DNA of 64,000 bases from Streptomyces sp. CB00455 (lineage in GTDB: Bacteria; Actinomycetota; Actinomycetes; Streptomycetales; Streptomycetaceae): assembly GCF_001905445.1 (NCBI RefSeq), contig NZ_LIVQ01000004.1, positions 253,462 through 317,461 on the forward strand, written 5' to 3'. The notes beneath the pieces are model-generated. The model saw only the letters and a list, made by a program, of their open reading frames with translations. It was not told where the DNA came from and did not search any database. The translations under genes were made by a program, and so were the position numbers. Positions 25,102-34,095 of this stretch are shown here, in pieces (within the stretch, counting starts at the first letter, position 1; each line of letters opens with the position of its first letter).

Positions 25102-26303
25102 GGCTCAGGGCCCCGGCGGGGCGGGCGCTCGCGAAGATCACCGGGCAGGCCATGGGCCCCTGCCAGAGCGCCGTGATCCGCATCGGTTTCGCCGGGACCT
25201 GGCTCTTCTTCCTGCTGCGCGAATTCCCCCACCGGGGCGAGCTGTACGGACCGGACGGGCCGTGGAGCTGGGCGCTGGCAGAGCGGCTCACCGCCTCCAA
25301 CGGGGCGTTCACGGTGCTGATGTGGTCCGGCTCGGCCGTGTGGTTCGAGATCGTCTACGCGGTGGCCGTCCTCGCGAGCGTGGGCATGCTGCTGGGCTGG
25401 CGGACGCGGGCGAGCTCGGTGCTGTTCACGGTCGGCGTGCTGTCGCTGCAGAACCGCAGCGTCTTCATGGGGGACGGCGGGGACAACGTCATCCACCTGA
25501 TGGCGCTGTACCTGGTGCTGACCCGGTGTGCACAGGTGTGGTCGCTGGACGCGCGCAGGGCCCGGCTGCGGGGGTCGGCGACGGCCGGGGCGGCCGGGCC
25601 GGTGCTGTGGGCCGTGCTGGGCGCGGTCTTCGCCTACGGCGCGGCGACCGAGCGGTTCAGCCACGGCTGGCTGGCGGCCTTCGCGGTGGTGTGGGTGGGC
25701 TGCGGGCTGTGGTGGGTGACCGACCGCTACGCGCCGCGGGGGCCGGGGCGGGCGACGCTGGACGTGCTGGCCGATGTGCTGCACAACGCGGCGATGGTGG
25801 TGATCATGGCGGAGGTCTGCCTGATCTACGCGACGGCGGGCTGGTACAAGATCCAGGGATCGCGGTGGCAGGACGGGACGGCGCTGTACTACCCGCTGGG
25901 GCTGGACTACTTCACGCCGTGGCCGGCGCTGTCGGAGCTGGTGGCGGGCAGCGGGACGCTGGTGATGCTGCTGTCGTACGGGACGGTGGCGGTGCAGGTG
26001 GCGTTCCCGTTCACGCTGTTCAACCGGCGGATCAAGAACGTGTTGCTGGCGGTGATGATGCTGGAGCACGCGGGGATCGCGGTGCTGTTGGGGCTGCCGT
26101 TCTTTTCGCTGGCGATGATCGCCGCCGATGCGGTGTTCCTGCCGACGGGGTTCTTGGTGTGGCTCGGCAGCCGGGGCGCTGCGTTGCGGCCTCGGCGGGG
26201 GGTGGCAGGCGCCGACGGGGTACCGGCGGGCGGGGCGGTGGTGCCGGGCCCGGCCTCGGAGGCGGAGTCGGATCCTGCGGGCGCCGGGTCCGTGCCGCGC
26301 TGA
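25089..26303 (+). CDS. HTTM domain (vitamin K-dependent carboxylase-like) membrane protein
   Basis: About 404 residues, with at least seven hydrophobic helices. HTTM-like segments include QSAVIRIGFAGTWLFF, NRSVFMGDGGDNVIHLMALYLVL, AEVCLIYATAGWYKIQGSRWQDGTA (family-typical) and ALYYPLGLDYFTPWP. The C-terminal 45 residues are a Gly/Ala/Pro tail. Known: the fold is shared with gamma-glutamyl carboxylase, but bacterial members lack a proven activity. Starts at 25086, 25089 and 25098 are all GTG; 25089 has GGGAG at 8 nt. It overlaps the DUF5819 gene, so they are coupled. Confidence 0.85.
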   Translation: MDGVRLRAPAGRALAKITGQAMGPCQSAVIRIGFAGTWLFFLLREFPHRGELYGPDGPWSWALAERLTASNGAFTVLMWSGSAVWFEIVYAVAVLASVGMLLGWRTRASSVLFTVGVLSLQNRSVFMGDGGDNVIHLMALYLVLTRCAQVWSLDARRARLRGSATAGAAGPVLWAVLGAVFAYGAATERFSHGWLAAFAVVWVGCGLWWVTDRYAPRGPGRATLDVLADVLHNAAMVVIMAEVCLIYATAGWYKIQGSRWQDGTALYYPLGLDYFTPWPALSELVAGSGTLVMLLSYGTVAVQVAFPFTLFNRRIKNVLLAVMMLEHAGIAVLLGLPFFSLAMIAADAVFLPTGFLVWLGSRGAALRPRRGVAGADGVPAGGAVVPGPASEAESDPAGAGSVPR

Positions 26304-26448
26304 CCGGCCGCGCGCGCCGCCGCCTCCCGGGGCTCCGGCCCGGACCCGCGCCTCGAACGCCGGCGCCGTCCGGCCTTCGGCGGGGCTGTCCGGGGTCCGG
26401 CGGGGCCGGATGGGCGGGGGTCGGGGCGGGGGTTTGTAGGGTCCGGGT

Positions 26449-27204
26449 ATGAGTGTGGAGCTGAGTGGAGAGATCGCGCGGGAGTGGCGGGAGGGCGTGG
26501 GGCGGGGGGACCTCGTGTTGCTGGACGGGTTCCATGCCCTGAAGCACGCCCTGCGCTTCGGGGCCGAGGTGCGGATGGCCGTCGCCGACGATCCCGTCGC
26601 CGTGCGGGCTCTGGCCGCGGAGCTGGCTCCGGACGTCGGGGACGCCGTGGGCCGCCTGGTGCGGGCGGCGCCGCTCAAGGAGCTGCTGCCCCGCGTGCAC
26701 CCCACCGGGGTGGCGGCCCTGGCCGTGCGCCCCGACCGGGCCGACGGCCTCGCGGCGCTGGGACGGCTGCCGCGGCCCGCGCCCGTGGTCGTCCTCGACA
26801 ACCCCCGCAACCTCGGCAACGTCGGGGCCGTCGTCCGTCTCGCGGCCGGCTTCGGCGCCACCGGGGTGGTGACCCGCGGCGATCTCGACCCGTGGCACCC
26901 GAACGTCGTCCGGGCCGGGGCCGGGCTGCACTACGCCACCACCGTCGAGCGGCTGGAGCTGGAGGAACTCCCGCCCGGGCCGCTCTACGCGCTCGATCCG
27001 GAGGGCGAGGACATCCGTGCCCTCACCCTCCCGGACGACGCCCTGCTCGCCTTCGGCTCGGAACGCCACGGCATCTCCCCCGAGCTGCGCGCCCGGGCCG
27101 ACCACCTGGTGTCCCTGCCTATGCGTCCGCAGGTCTCCAGCTACAACCTGGCAACCAGCGTGGCCATGGCCCTCTTCCACTGGGGCGGACCGAAGACTGC
27201 CTAG
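26449..27204 (+). CDS. TrmH/SpoU family RNA 2'-O-methyltransferase
   Basis: 251 residues. The C-terminal SPOUT fold shows motif 1 VVVLDNPRNLGNVGAVVRLA, motif 2 LLAFGSERHGIS and motif 3 LPMRPQVSSYNLATSVAMALF (all standard SpoU signatures, deep-knot type). The N-terminal part would bind RNA. It should 2'-O-methylate a ribose in rRNA or tRNA with S-adenosylmethionine; the target base cannot be read. It is convergent with paaN, 1 bp apart, and appears unrelated to the phenylacetate genes around it. Confidence 0.9.
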   Translation: MSVELSGEIAREWREGVGRGDLVLLDGFHALKHALRFGAEVRMAVADDPVAVRALAAELAPDVGDAVGRLVRAAPLKELLPRVHPTGVAALAVRPDRADGLAALGRLPRPAPVVVLDNPRNLGNVGAVVRLAAGFGATGVVTRGDLDPWHPNVVRAGAGLHYATTVERLELEELPPGPLYALDPEGEDIRALTLPDDALLAFGSERHGISPELRARADHLVSLPMRPQVSSYNLATSVAMALFHWGGPKTA

Positions 27205-28887
27205 CTAGGCCTGGCGGCGGACCTCCACCACGCGGAAGCGGTTCGCGACGAAGGCGCCGTCGCACAGCGCCGCATTGGCCGCCGGGTTGCCGCCCGAGCC
27301 GTGGAAGTCCGAGAACGCCGCGGTCTGGTTGACGTACACCCCGCCGGTCAGGTTCAGGGAGAGCTGCGCGGACTCCTCCAGGCAGACCTCTTCGATCGCC
27401 CGCTCGGTGTCCTCGGAGGTCGTGTACGCGCCGACCGTCATCGCGCCCTTCTCGCGGACCGTGCGCCGCAGCAGGTCGAGGGCGTCCGCGGTGGAATCCA
27501 CCGCGACCGCGAAGGAGACCGGACCGAAGCACTCCGAGAAGTAGGCCGCCTCCGGGTCGGGCTTGGCCGCGTCCAGCTTGACCATGACCGGGGTGCGGAC
27601 CACCGCCCCCGGGAATTCGGGGTTGACGACTTCCCGGGAGGCCAGCGCGACCTCGCCCAGGGCGGCCGCCGCTTCCAGACGGGTCTTGACGTCCCCATTG
27701 ACCAGCGCGCCCAGCAGGGCGTTGGCCCGGGCGTCGTCGCCCAGCAGGCCGTCGACCGAGGCCGCGAGGTCGGCGACGACCTCGTCGTACGACTTGTGGC
27801 CGGCGTCCGTGGCGATGCCGTCACGCGGGATCAGCAGGTTCTGCGGGGTGGTACACATCTGGCCGCTGTAGAGCGAGAGGGAGAAGGCGAGGTTGGACAG
27901 CATCCCCTTGTAGTCGTCCGTGGAGTCGAGGACGACGGTGTTGACGCCCGCCTTCTCCGTGTAGACCTGCGCCTGGCGGGCGTTGGCCTCCAGCCAGTCG
28001 CCGAACTTGGTGGACCCGGTGTAGTCGATCAGCTTGATCTCGGGGCGGACCGCCAGGGACTTGGCGATGCCCTCGCCCGGCCGCTCCACCGCCAGCGCCA
28101 CCAGGTTCGGGTCGAAACCGGCCTCGGCGAGGACCGCGCGAGCCACCTGGACCGTCAGCGCCAGCGGCAGTACGGCGCGCGGGTGCGGCTTCACCAGCAC
28201 CGCGTTTCCGGTGGCCAGCGACGCGAAGAGGCCCGGGTAGCCGTTCCAGGTGGGGAAGGTGTTGCAGCCGATCATCAGGGAGATGCCGCGCGGAACGGCC
28301 GTGAACGTCTTGCCGAGGGCCAGCGGATCCCGCTTGCCCTGCGGCTTCGACCAGTCGGCGCGGCCCGGGACCCGCGTCTGCTCTTCGTAGGCGTACGCCA
28401 CGGCCTCCAGGCCGCGGTCCTGCGCGTGCGGTCCGCCCGCCTGGAACGCCATCATGAAGGCCTGGCCGCTGGTGTGCATGACGGCGTGCGCGAACTCGTG
28501 CGTCCGCGCGCTGATGCGGGCCAGGATCTCGATGCAGACCAGGGCGCGCGCCTCGGGGCCGGCATCCCGCCAGGCGCCCATGCCGGCCCGCATCGCGGGC
28601 AGCAGGACGTCCGGATCGGCATGCGGGTACTCGACGCCCAGCTCCGGGCCGTACGGCGAGACCTCGCCGCCGGTCCAGCCGTCCGTGCCGGGCTGTCCGA
28701 GGTCCAGCCGCGTGCCGCGGAGGGCCTCGAAGGCGGCGAGCCCGTCGGCGGGGGCGCTCTCGCCGTACGCCTTCGGGTGCTCGGGGTGCGGGGACCAGTA
28801 GGCACGGCTGCGGATCGCCGACAGGGCCTGGTCCAGGGTGGGCCGGTGCTTGGCGGACAGCTGGGGGACGGTGAGCTCGGCGGCCAT
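27205..28887 (-). CDS. paaN: Phenylacetate degradation aldehyde dehydrogenase PaaN
   Basis: 560 residues, aldehyde-dehydrogenase superfamily. ATG 28887 gives MAAELTVPQLSAKHRP. Catalytic features include GCNTFPTWNGYPGLFASLATGN and the nucleophile region SGQMCTTPQNLLIP. It has the PaaN-type length and lacks the hydratase domain of the ~680-residue PaaZ, so ring cleavage must need a separate hydratase. Its likely substrate is the semialdehyde formed after oxepin-CoA ring opening. It is divergent from paaH; the shared gap holds a PaaR-type operator midway. Confidence 0.92.
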   Translation of the reverse strand: MAAELTVPQLSAKHRPTLDQALSAIRSRAYWSPHPEHPKAYGESAPADGLAAFEALRGTRLDLGQPGTDGWTGGEVSPYGPELGVEYPHADPDVLLPAMRAGMGAWRDAGPEARALVCIEILARISARTHEFAHAVMHTSGQAFMMAFQAGGPHAQDRGLEAVAYAYEEQTRVPGRADWSKPQGKRDPLALGKTFTAVPRGISLMIGCNTFPTWNGYPGLFASLATGNAVLVKPHPRAVLPLALTVQVARAVLAEAGFDPNLVALAVERPGEGIAKSLAVRPEIKLIDYTGSTKFGDWLEANARQAQVYTEKAGVNTVVLDSTDDYKGMLSNLAFSLSLYSGQMCTTPQNLLIPRDGIATDAGHKSYDEVVADLAASVDGLLGDDARANALLGALVNGDVKTRLEAAAALGEVALASREVVNPEFPGAVVRTPVMVKLDAAKPDPEAAYFSECFGPVSFAVAVDSTADALDLLRRTVREKGAMTVGAYTTSEDTERAIEEVCLEESAQLSLNLTGGVYVNQTAAFSDFHGSGGNPAANAALCDGAFVANRFRVVEVRRQA

Positions 28888-28942
28888 CAGGGACCAACTC
28901 CTCGTTGAGCCGGGCGAAGGAGAGCAGACTGGAGTTAGAGTA

Positions 28943-28956
28943 ACCGAACGATCGGT
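28943..28956. promoter_or_regulatory. PaaR-type operator between paaN and paaH
   Basis: ACCGAACGATCGGT is a full match to ACCGNNCGNNCGGT. It lies about 55 bp from each divergent start codon, so one repressor dimer could close both promoters. Confidence 0.78.
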
Positions 28957-28980
28957 CGGGACAAGAGGGCCCGGCGGACC

Positions 28981-28989
28981 TGTGGACAA
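28981..28989 (-). other. Single DnaA box, TTGTCCACA
   Basis: Perfect Streptomyces-type DnaA box on the - strand, 22 bp upstream of the paaH start codon. A single copy could occur by chance or act in DnaA-dependent control. Confidence 0.4.
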
Positions 28990-29011
28990 GTCGGTGCGGG
29001 AGGATCGGGTC

Positions 29012-30589
29012 ATGACAGCAATCGAGCGGTCCCGCACTGTGGCGGTCGTCGGCGCCGGCACCATGGGTCAGGGCATCGCCCAGGTCGCCCTCCTCGCAGG
29101 TCACCGCGTGCTGATCTACGACATCAACCCGGCCCTCGCCGCCGACGGCGTCGGCTTCGTGCAGGACCGGATCGAGCGGATAGCCGCCAAGGGCCGGCTG
29201 GACCGGGCCGGGGCCGGGGACGCGCTCGGCCGGATCCGTGCGGCGCAGTCCCTCGGGGACCTCGCCGACGCGGCGCTCGTCATCGAGGCCGTCATCGAGG
29301 ACGTCACCGTCAAGCGCACGCTCTTCACCGCGCTGGAGGGGGTCGTCGCGCCGGACGCGCTGCTGGCCACGAACACCTCCTCCCTCTCCGTCACCGAGCT
29401 CGCCGCCGGGCTCGCGCACCCCGGCCGCTTCCTCGGCCTGCACTTCTTCAACCCCGCCCCGCTGTTGCCCCTGGTCGAGGTCGTCAGCGGCCACGCGACC
29501 GACCCGGCCGCCGCCGAGCGCGCCTACGGCACCGTCCTCGGCTGGGGCAAGACCCCGGTCCGCTGCGCCGACACCCCCGGATTCATCGTCAACCGGATCG
29601 CGCGGCCCTTCTACGCCGAAGCCTTCGCGGTCTACGAGGAGCGCGGCGCCGATCCGGCCACCATCGACGCCGTGCTCCGCGAGAGCGGCGGCTTCAAGAT
29701 GGGCCCCTTCGCGCTGACCGACCTGATCGGCCAGGACGTCAACGAGGCCGTCTCCCGCTCGGTGTGGGAGTCCTTCTACCGCAGCCCCAAGTTCACCCCC
29801 TCGCTCGCGCAGCGCCGGCTGGTCCAGTCGGGCCGTCTCGGCCGCAAGTCGGGGCACGGCTGGTACCCGTACGGTCCGTCCGCGCAGGACACGGCCGTGC
29901 CGGAGCCGCACACCGCCGCTCCCGAGGAGGCCCCGGACAAGGTCACCGTCGTCGGCGACCTCGGGCCGGCGGCAGAGCTGGCCGACCTGATGGAAGAGGC
30001 CGGGATCGCCGTCACCGCGACCGGTCACGGAGGGCCGTACATCCAGCTGCCCGGCGAGGGCCAGCTGGTCCTCGCCGACGGGAAGACCTCCGTCGAGTTC
30101 TCGGACGTCGTCTACTTCGACCTCGCGCTCGACTACCGGGGCGCCACCCGGATCGCGCTCTCCGCCAGCGAGGACACCAGTGAGCGGACCCTGGCCGAGG
30201 CCGTCGGGCTGTTCCAGAAGCTCGGCAAGCGCGTCTCGGTCATCGGGGACGTCCCGGGCATGATCGTCGCCCGCACCGTCGCGATGCTGATCGACCTCAC
30301 GGCCGACGCGGTCGCACGCGGCGTGGCCTGCGCGGAGGACATCGACACGGCCATGCGGCTCGGCGTCAACTACCCGCTGGGGCCCGCCGAATGGCACGAC
30401 CGGCTCGGCCGGGACTGGGCCTACGACCTGCTGCACCACCTCGACGAGCGCTGTCCCGGCGGGCGGTACGCGCCGTCGCTGGCACTGTTCAAGCTGGGCT
30501 ACGCGGCGGGTGACGAGGACGACGCGGCGGACGGGACGGCGGACGACGCGGCGGACGGGACGCCGGACGGGTCGGAGGAGACCGCATGA
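29012..30589 (+). CDS. paaH: 3-hydroxyacyl-CoA dehydrogenase PaaH-type
   Basis: 525 residues, NAD-dependent. The N-terminal Rossmann fold has VGAGTMGQGIAQVA and VIEAVIEDVTVK. The helical 3HCDH domain has HFFNPAPLLPLVEVV and TPGFIVNRIARPFY. The second C-terminal 3HCDH-like repeat has LGVNYPLGPAEWHDRLG. This double C-terminal layout and length match PaaH (3-hydroxyadipyl-CoA dehydrogenase). ATG 29012 has GGGAGG. The stop overlaps the TetR start by 4 bp (ATGA), so enzyme and regulator are co-expressed. Confidence 0.9.
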   Translation: MTAIERSRTVAVVGAGTMGQGIAQVALLAGHRVLIYDINPALAADGVGFVQDRIERIAAKGRLDRAGAGDALGRIRAAQSLGDLADAALVIEAVIEDVTVKRTLFTALEGVVAPDALLATNTSSLSVTELAAGLAHPGRFLGLHFFNPAPLLPLVEVVSGHATDPAAAERAYGTVLGWGKTPVRCADTPGFIVNRIARPFYAEAFAVYEERGADPATIDAVLRESGGFKMGPFALTDLIGQDVNEAVSRSVWESFYRSPKFTPSLAQRRLVQSGRLGRKSGHGWYPYGPSAQDTAVPEPHTAAPEEAPDKVTVVGDLGPAAELADLMEEAGIAVTATGHGGPYIQLPGEGQLVLADGKTSVEFSDVVYFDLALDYRGATRIALSASEDTSERTLAEAVGLFQKLGKRVSVIGDVPGMIVARTVAMLIDLTADAVARGVACAEDIDTAMRLGVNYPLGPAEWHDRLGRDWAYDLLHHLDERCPGGRYAPSLALFKLGYAAGDEDDAADGTADDAADGTPDGSEETA

Positions 30590-31176
30590 CGACGGCCAGA
30601 CGGGACACCTACACCCCGGAGACGCTGCTGTCCGTGGCCGTCCAGGTCTTCAACGAGCGCGGCTACGACGGCACCTCGATGGAGCACCTCTCCAAGGCCG
30701 CGGGCATCTCGAAGTCCTCGATCTACCACCATGTCGCGGGCAAGGAGGAGCTGCTGCGCCGGGCCGTGAGCCGCGCCCTCGACGGCCTCTTCGCCGTCCT
30801 GGAGGAGCCGGGCGCGGTACGGGGCCGGCCGGTCGAGCGCGTCGAGTACGTCACGCGCCGCACGGTCGAGGTGCTCGTCTGCGAACTCCCTTACGTGACG
30901 CTGCTGCTGCGCGTGCGCGGCAACACGCGGACCGAGCGGTGGGCCCTGGAGCGCCGCCGCGAGTTCGACCACCAGGTCGCGGACCTCCTCAAGGCCGCCG
31001 CCGACGACGGCGACCTCCGCGCGGACGTCGACATCCGGCTCGCCACCCGCCTGCTCTTCGGCATGGTGAACTCGCTGGTCGAGTGGTATCGCCCGCATCC
31101 GGGCACGGGCCACGACCAGCTTGCGGACGCGGTGGTCCACATGGCCTTCGGCGGGCTGCGGACCGTCCGCGACTGA
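30586..31176 (+). CDS. paaR: TetR/AcrR family repressor, probably PaaR
   Basis: 196 residues. The N-terminal helix-turn-helix has TLLSVAVQVFNERGYDGTSMEHLSKAAGISKSS and YHHVAGKEELL (family-typical). The C-terminal ligand and dimer domain has ATRLLFGMVNSLVEWY. It is co-transcribed with paaH. Known: PaaR repressors release DNA on binding phenylacetyl-CoA. Inferred: it binds ACCGNNCGNNCGGT sites at 24341, 28943 and possibly 31869. The assignment rests on context and operator match. Confidence 0.85.
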   Translation: MTTARRDTYTPETLLSVAVQVFNERGYDGTSMEHLSKAAGISKSSIYHHVAGKEELLRRAVSRALDGLFAVLEEPGAVRGRPVERVEYVTRRTVEVLVCELPYVTLLLRVRGNTRTERWALERRREFDHQVADLLKAAADDGDLRADVDIRLATRLLFGMVNSLVEWYRPHPGTGHDQLADAVVHMAFGGLRTVRD

Positions 31177-31206
31177 CCGGCCGCGTCCACCCCGCCCCCG
31201 GACGGC

Positions 31207-31767
31207 CTAGTCCTCCGTGATCGCCGGGGGCGCGGCCGGGCCCGGGCCGGGGGCCAGCAGATCCGTTTCCTCGAAGACCAGCAGGGTGCGCGTCGAGAGG
31301 ACCTCCGGGATGGCCTGCAGGCGGGTCAGGACCAGCTCGCGCAGGGTGCGGTTGTCCGGGGTGTGGACCAGCAGCAGAACGTCGAAGTCGCCGCTGACCA
31401 GCGCGATGTGCGCCGCTCCCGGGAGTTCGCGGAGCTGCTCGCGGACCGTGCGCCAGGAATTCTGGACGATCTTGAGGGTGATGTAGGCGGAGGCTCCCTG
31501 CCCCGCGCGCTCGTGGTTCACCCGGGCGGTGAAGCCGCGGATCACCCCGTCGTCGATGAGCCGGTTGATGCGGGCGTAGGCGTTGGCCCGGGAGACGTGC
31601 ACCTGTTCCGCCACCGACCGTATCGACGCGCGGCCGTCCGCCTGCAGCAGCCGCATGATCGACCGGTCGATCGGGTCCAGGGGACGGGGCGGGACCGGTG
31701 GGACTCCCGGGGTGCCACCCGGCGGGGCCGGCGCGGAGCCCGCTCCGGCCATTTGTTCATCCGGCAT
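31207..31767 (-). CDS. bkdR: Lrp/AsnC family regulator, BkdR-like
   Basis: 186 residues. A Pro/Gly-rich N-terminal tail leads to an AsnC-type HTH (LDPIDRSIMRLLQADGRAS, then VAEQVHVSRANAYARINRL) and a RAM ligand/oligomer domain (AYITLKIVQNSWRTV, GDFDVLLLVHT). It is divergent from the oxoacid dehydrogenase operon starting at 31946. In Streptomyces and Pseudomonas an Lrp-type BkdR in this position controls bkd genes. ATG 31767 is chosen, with GGGAGG 10 nt upstream; Met6 is an alternative. Confidence 0.88.
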   Translation of the reverse strand: MPDEQMAGAGSAPAPPGGTPGVPPVPPRPLDPIDRSIMRLLQADGRASIRSVAEQVHVSRANAYARINRLIDDGVIRGFTARVNHERAGQGASAYITLKIVQNSWRTVREQLRELPGAAHIALVSGDFDVLLLVHTPDNRTLRELVLTRLQAIPEVLSTRTLLVFEETDLLAPGPGPAAPPAITED

Positions 31768-31825
31768 TGCCCGATGCCTCCCTCTCCTGGACGTCCTGCA
31801 TCCATCCCAGGGCCCCGGCGCCAGT

Positions 31826-31834
31826 TTGTCCACA
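31826..31834 (+). other. Single DnaA box, TTGTCCACA
   Basis: Perfect 9-mer in the bkdR/bkdA divergent gap, 35 bp from the putative PaaR-type site. Confidence 0.4.
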
Positions 31835-31868
31835 GCCTTGAGCCGCCTGTAGCCAAATTGCGCGGACA

Positions 31869-31882
31869 ACCGAACAATCGGT
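31869..31882. promoter_or_regulatory. Possible third PaaR-type operator, upstream of bkdA
   Basis: ACCGAACAATCGGT differs from the paaN/paaH site by one base. It lies 63 bp upstream of the E1 alpha start, in the bkdR/bkdA divergent gap. The 17-bp extended site matches the other at 15 positions. Confidence 0.6.
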
Positions 31883-31945
31883 AGGTGAGGCGCCTCACAC
31901 CCGGGGTCCTTCCCGCCCGCTTCCCACGAGGAGGTGTACGCCGCC

Positions 31946-33082
31946 ATGACGGTCCAAGAGCTGCCCGGTGCCGGTGCGTCCCACCGACCCACCCCGCCGC
32001 CCGCCTGGAGGCCCCGTACGGACGCCGCCCCGCTGCTCCCGGACCCCGAGCCCCACCGGGTGCTGGGCACGCCGGGCGCCGACCGGCTCGACCCGGCGCT
32101 GATGCGCCGCTTCTACGCCGAGCTGGTGCGCGGCCGCCGCTACAACGCCCAGGCCACCGCCCTCACCCGGCAGGGGCGGCTCGCCGTCTACCCGTCCACC
32201 GTCGGCCAGGAAGCCTGCGAGATCGCGGCCGCCCTGGTCCTGGAGGAGCAGGACTGGCTCTTCCCGAGCTATCGCGACACCCTGGCGGCCGTGGCCCGCG
32301 GGCTGGATCCCGTACAGGCCCTGACCCTGCTGCGCGGCGACTGGCACACCGGGTACGACCCGCGCGAGCACCGCATAGCCCCGCTGTGCACCCCGCTCGC
32401 CACCCAGCTCCCGCACGCGGTGGGCCTGGCGCACGCCGCCCGGCTGCGCGGCGACGACGTCGTGGCCCTGGCCATGGTCGGCGACGGCGGCACCAGCGAG
32501 GGCGACTTCCACGAGGCCCTGAACTTCGCCGCCGTCTGGCAGGCGCCGGTGGTCTTCCTCGTGCAGAACAACGGCTTCGCGATATCCGTCCCGCTCGCCA
32601 AACAGACCGCGGCGCCGACCCTGGCCCACAAGGCCGTGGGGTACGGCATGCCCGGCCGGCTGGTCGACGGCAACGACATCGCCGCGGTGCACGAGGTGCT
32701 GTCCGAGGCGGTCCGGCGGGCCCGGGCCGGAGGCGGCCCGACCCTCATCGAGGCCGTCACCTACCGCATGGAGGCCCACACGAACGCGGACGACGCCACC
32801 CGCTACCGCGGCGACGCGGAGGTCGAGGCCTGGAAGGCGCACGACCCGGTCGAGCTGCTGGAGCGCGAGCTGACGGCGCGCGGGATCCTCGACGAGGCGG
32901 GCATCCAGGAGGCGCGCGACGCGGCCGAGGAGATGGCGGCGGCGCTGCGCGAGGGGATGAACGCGGAGCCGGTCCTGGACCCGATGGACCTCTTCGCGCA
33001 CGTGTACGCGGAGCAGACGGGACGACTGCGCGAGCAGGCGGCCCTGCTGCGCGCAGAGCTGGAAGCGGAGGAAGACGCGTGA
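31946..33082 (+). CDS. bkdA: Branched-chain 2-oxoacid dehydrogenase E1 alpha (first operon)
   Basis: 378 residues. Thiamine-diphosphate-dependent E1 alpha with TPP motif VGDGGTSEGDFHEALNF...FLVQNN and substrate-loop segments FPSYRDTL and YRMEAHTNADDATRYR. It decarboxylates 2-oxoacids from Val, Leu and Ile, giving the branched acyl-CoA starters used by Streptomyces fatty acid and polyketide synthases. ATG 31946 follows GAGGAGG. The stop overlaps E1 beta (GTGA). Pyruvate dehydrogenase is the alternative; the Lrp-type divergent regulator and Streptomyces gene order favour bkd. Confidence 0.88.
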   Translation: MTVQELPGAGASHRPTPPPAWRPRTDAAPLLPDPEPHRVLGTPGADRLDPALMRRFYAELVRGRRYNAQATALTRQGRLAVYPSTVGQEACEIAAALVLEEQDWLFPSYRDTLAAVARGLDPVQALTLLRGDWHTGYDPREHRIAPLCTPLATQLPHAVGLAHAARLRGDDVVALAMVGDGGTSEGDFHEALNFAAVWQAPVVFLVQNNGFAISVPLAKQTAAPTLAHKAVGYGMPGRLVDGNDIAAVHEVLSEAVRRARAGGGPTLIEAVTYRMEAHTNADDATRYRGDAEVEAWKAHDPVELLERELTARGILDEAGIQEARDAAEEMAAALREGMNAEPVLDPMDLFAHVYAEQTGRLREQAALLRAELEAEEDA

Positions 33083-34095
33083 CCACGGTGGCGGCGAAGT
33101 CGGCGGCGGGTGTCAAGCCCGCGACGATGGCCCAGGCCCTGACCCGGGCCATGCGCGACGCGATGGCCGAGGACCCGACGGTCCACGTCATGGGCGAGGA
33201 CGTCGGCACGCTGGGCGGCGTCTTCCGGATCACGGACGGGCTCGCGAAGGAGTTCGGCGAGGACCGGTGCACGGACACTCCCCTCGCGGAGGCGGGGATC
33301 CTGGGCGCGGCGGTCGGCATGGCCATGTACGGGCTTCGGCCGGTGGTGGAGATGCAGTTCGACGCGTTCGCGTACCCGGCCTTCGAGCAGCTGATCTCGC
33401 ACGTGGCGAAGATGCGCAACCGCACGCGGGGCGCGATGCCGCTGCCGATCACCATCCGGGTGCCGTACGGCGGCGGGATCGGCGGGGTGGAGCACCACTG
33501 CGACTCCTCGGAGGCGTACTACGTGGCCACTCCGGGCCTCACGGTCGTCACCCCGGCGACGGTCGAGGACGCGTACGGTCTGCTGCGCGCCTCGATCGCC
33601 AGTGACGACCCGGTGGTCTTCCTGGAGCCCAAGCGGCTCTACTGGTCGAAGTCCGACTGGTCGCCGCAGGCTCCGGCGGCGGTGCCGGGCATCGGCAGGG
33701 CGCTGGTCCGGCGCGCCGGCACGAGCGCGACGCTGATCACCTACGGCCCCTCGCTGCCGGTGTGCCTGGAGGCGGCCGAGGCGGCGCGCGAGGAGGGCTG
33801 GGACCTGGAGGTCGTGGACCTGCGCTCGCTCGTGCCGTTCGACGAGGAGACGGTCGTGGAGTCCGTACGCCGGACCGGGCGCGCGGTGGTCGTCCACGAG
33901 GCGGGCGGTTTCGGCGGGCCGGGCGCGGAGATCGCCGCCCGCGTCACGGAGCGGTGCTTCCACCACCTGGAGGCACCGGTGCTGCGGGTGACGGGCTTCG
34001 ACATCCCGTATCCGCCGCCGATGCTGGAGAAGCACCACCTGCCGGGAGTGGACCGGATCCTGGACACCGTCGCGCGCCTGCAGTGGGAGAACTGA
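33079..34095 (+). CDS. bkdB: Branched-chain 2-oxoacid dehydrogenase E1 beta (first operon)
   Basis: 338 residues. E1 beta with VMGEDVGTLGGVFRIT, TPLAEAGILGAAVGMA, RVPYGGGIGG and EHHCDSSEAYY at the N-terminal half, and the C-terminal transketolase domain VVDLRSLVPFDEETV. GTG 33079 overlaps the E1 alpha stop by 4 bp, and its stop shares a base with the E2 ATG (TGATG). It forms the alpha2beta2 heterotetramer with bkdA. Confidence 0.92.
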   Translation: MTTVAAKSAAGVKPATMAQALTRAMRDAMAEDPTVHVMGEDVGTLGGVFRITDGLAKEFGEDRCTDTPLAEAGILGAAVGMAMYGLRPVVEMQFDAFAYPAFEQLISHVAKMRNRTRGAMPLPITIRVPYGGGIGGVEHHCDSSEAYYVATPGLTVVTPATVEDAYGLLRASIASDDPVVFLEPKRLYWSKSDWSPQAPAAVPGIGRALVRRAGTSATLITYGPSLPVCLEAAEAAREEGWDLEVVDLRSLVPFDEETVVESVRRTGRAVVVHEAGGFGGPGAEIAARVTERCFHHLEAPVLRVTGFDIPYPPPMLEKHHLPGVDRILDTVARLQWEN

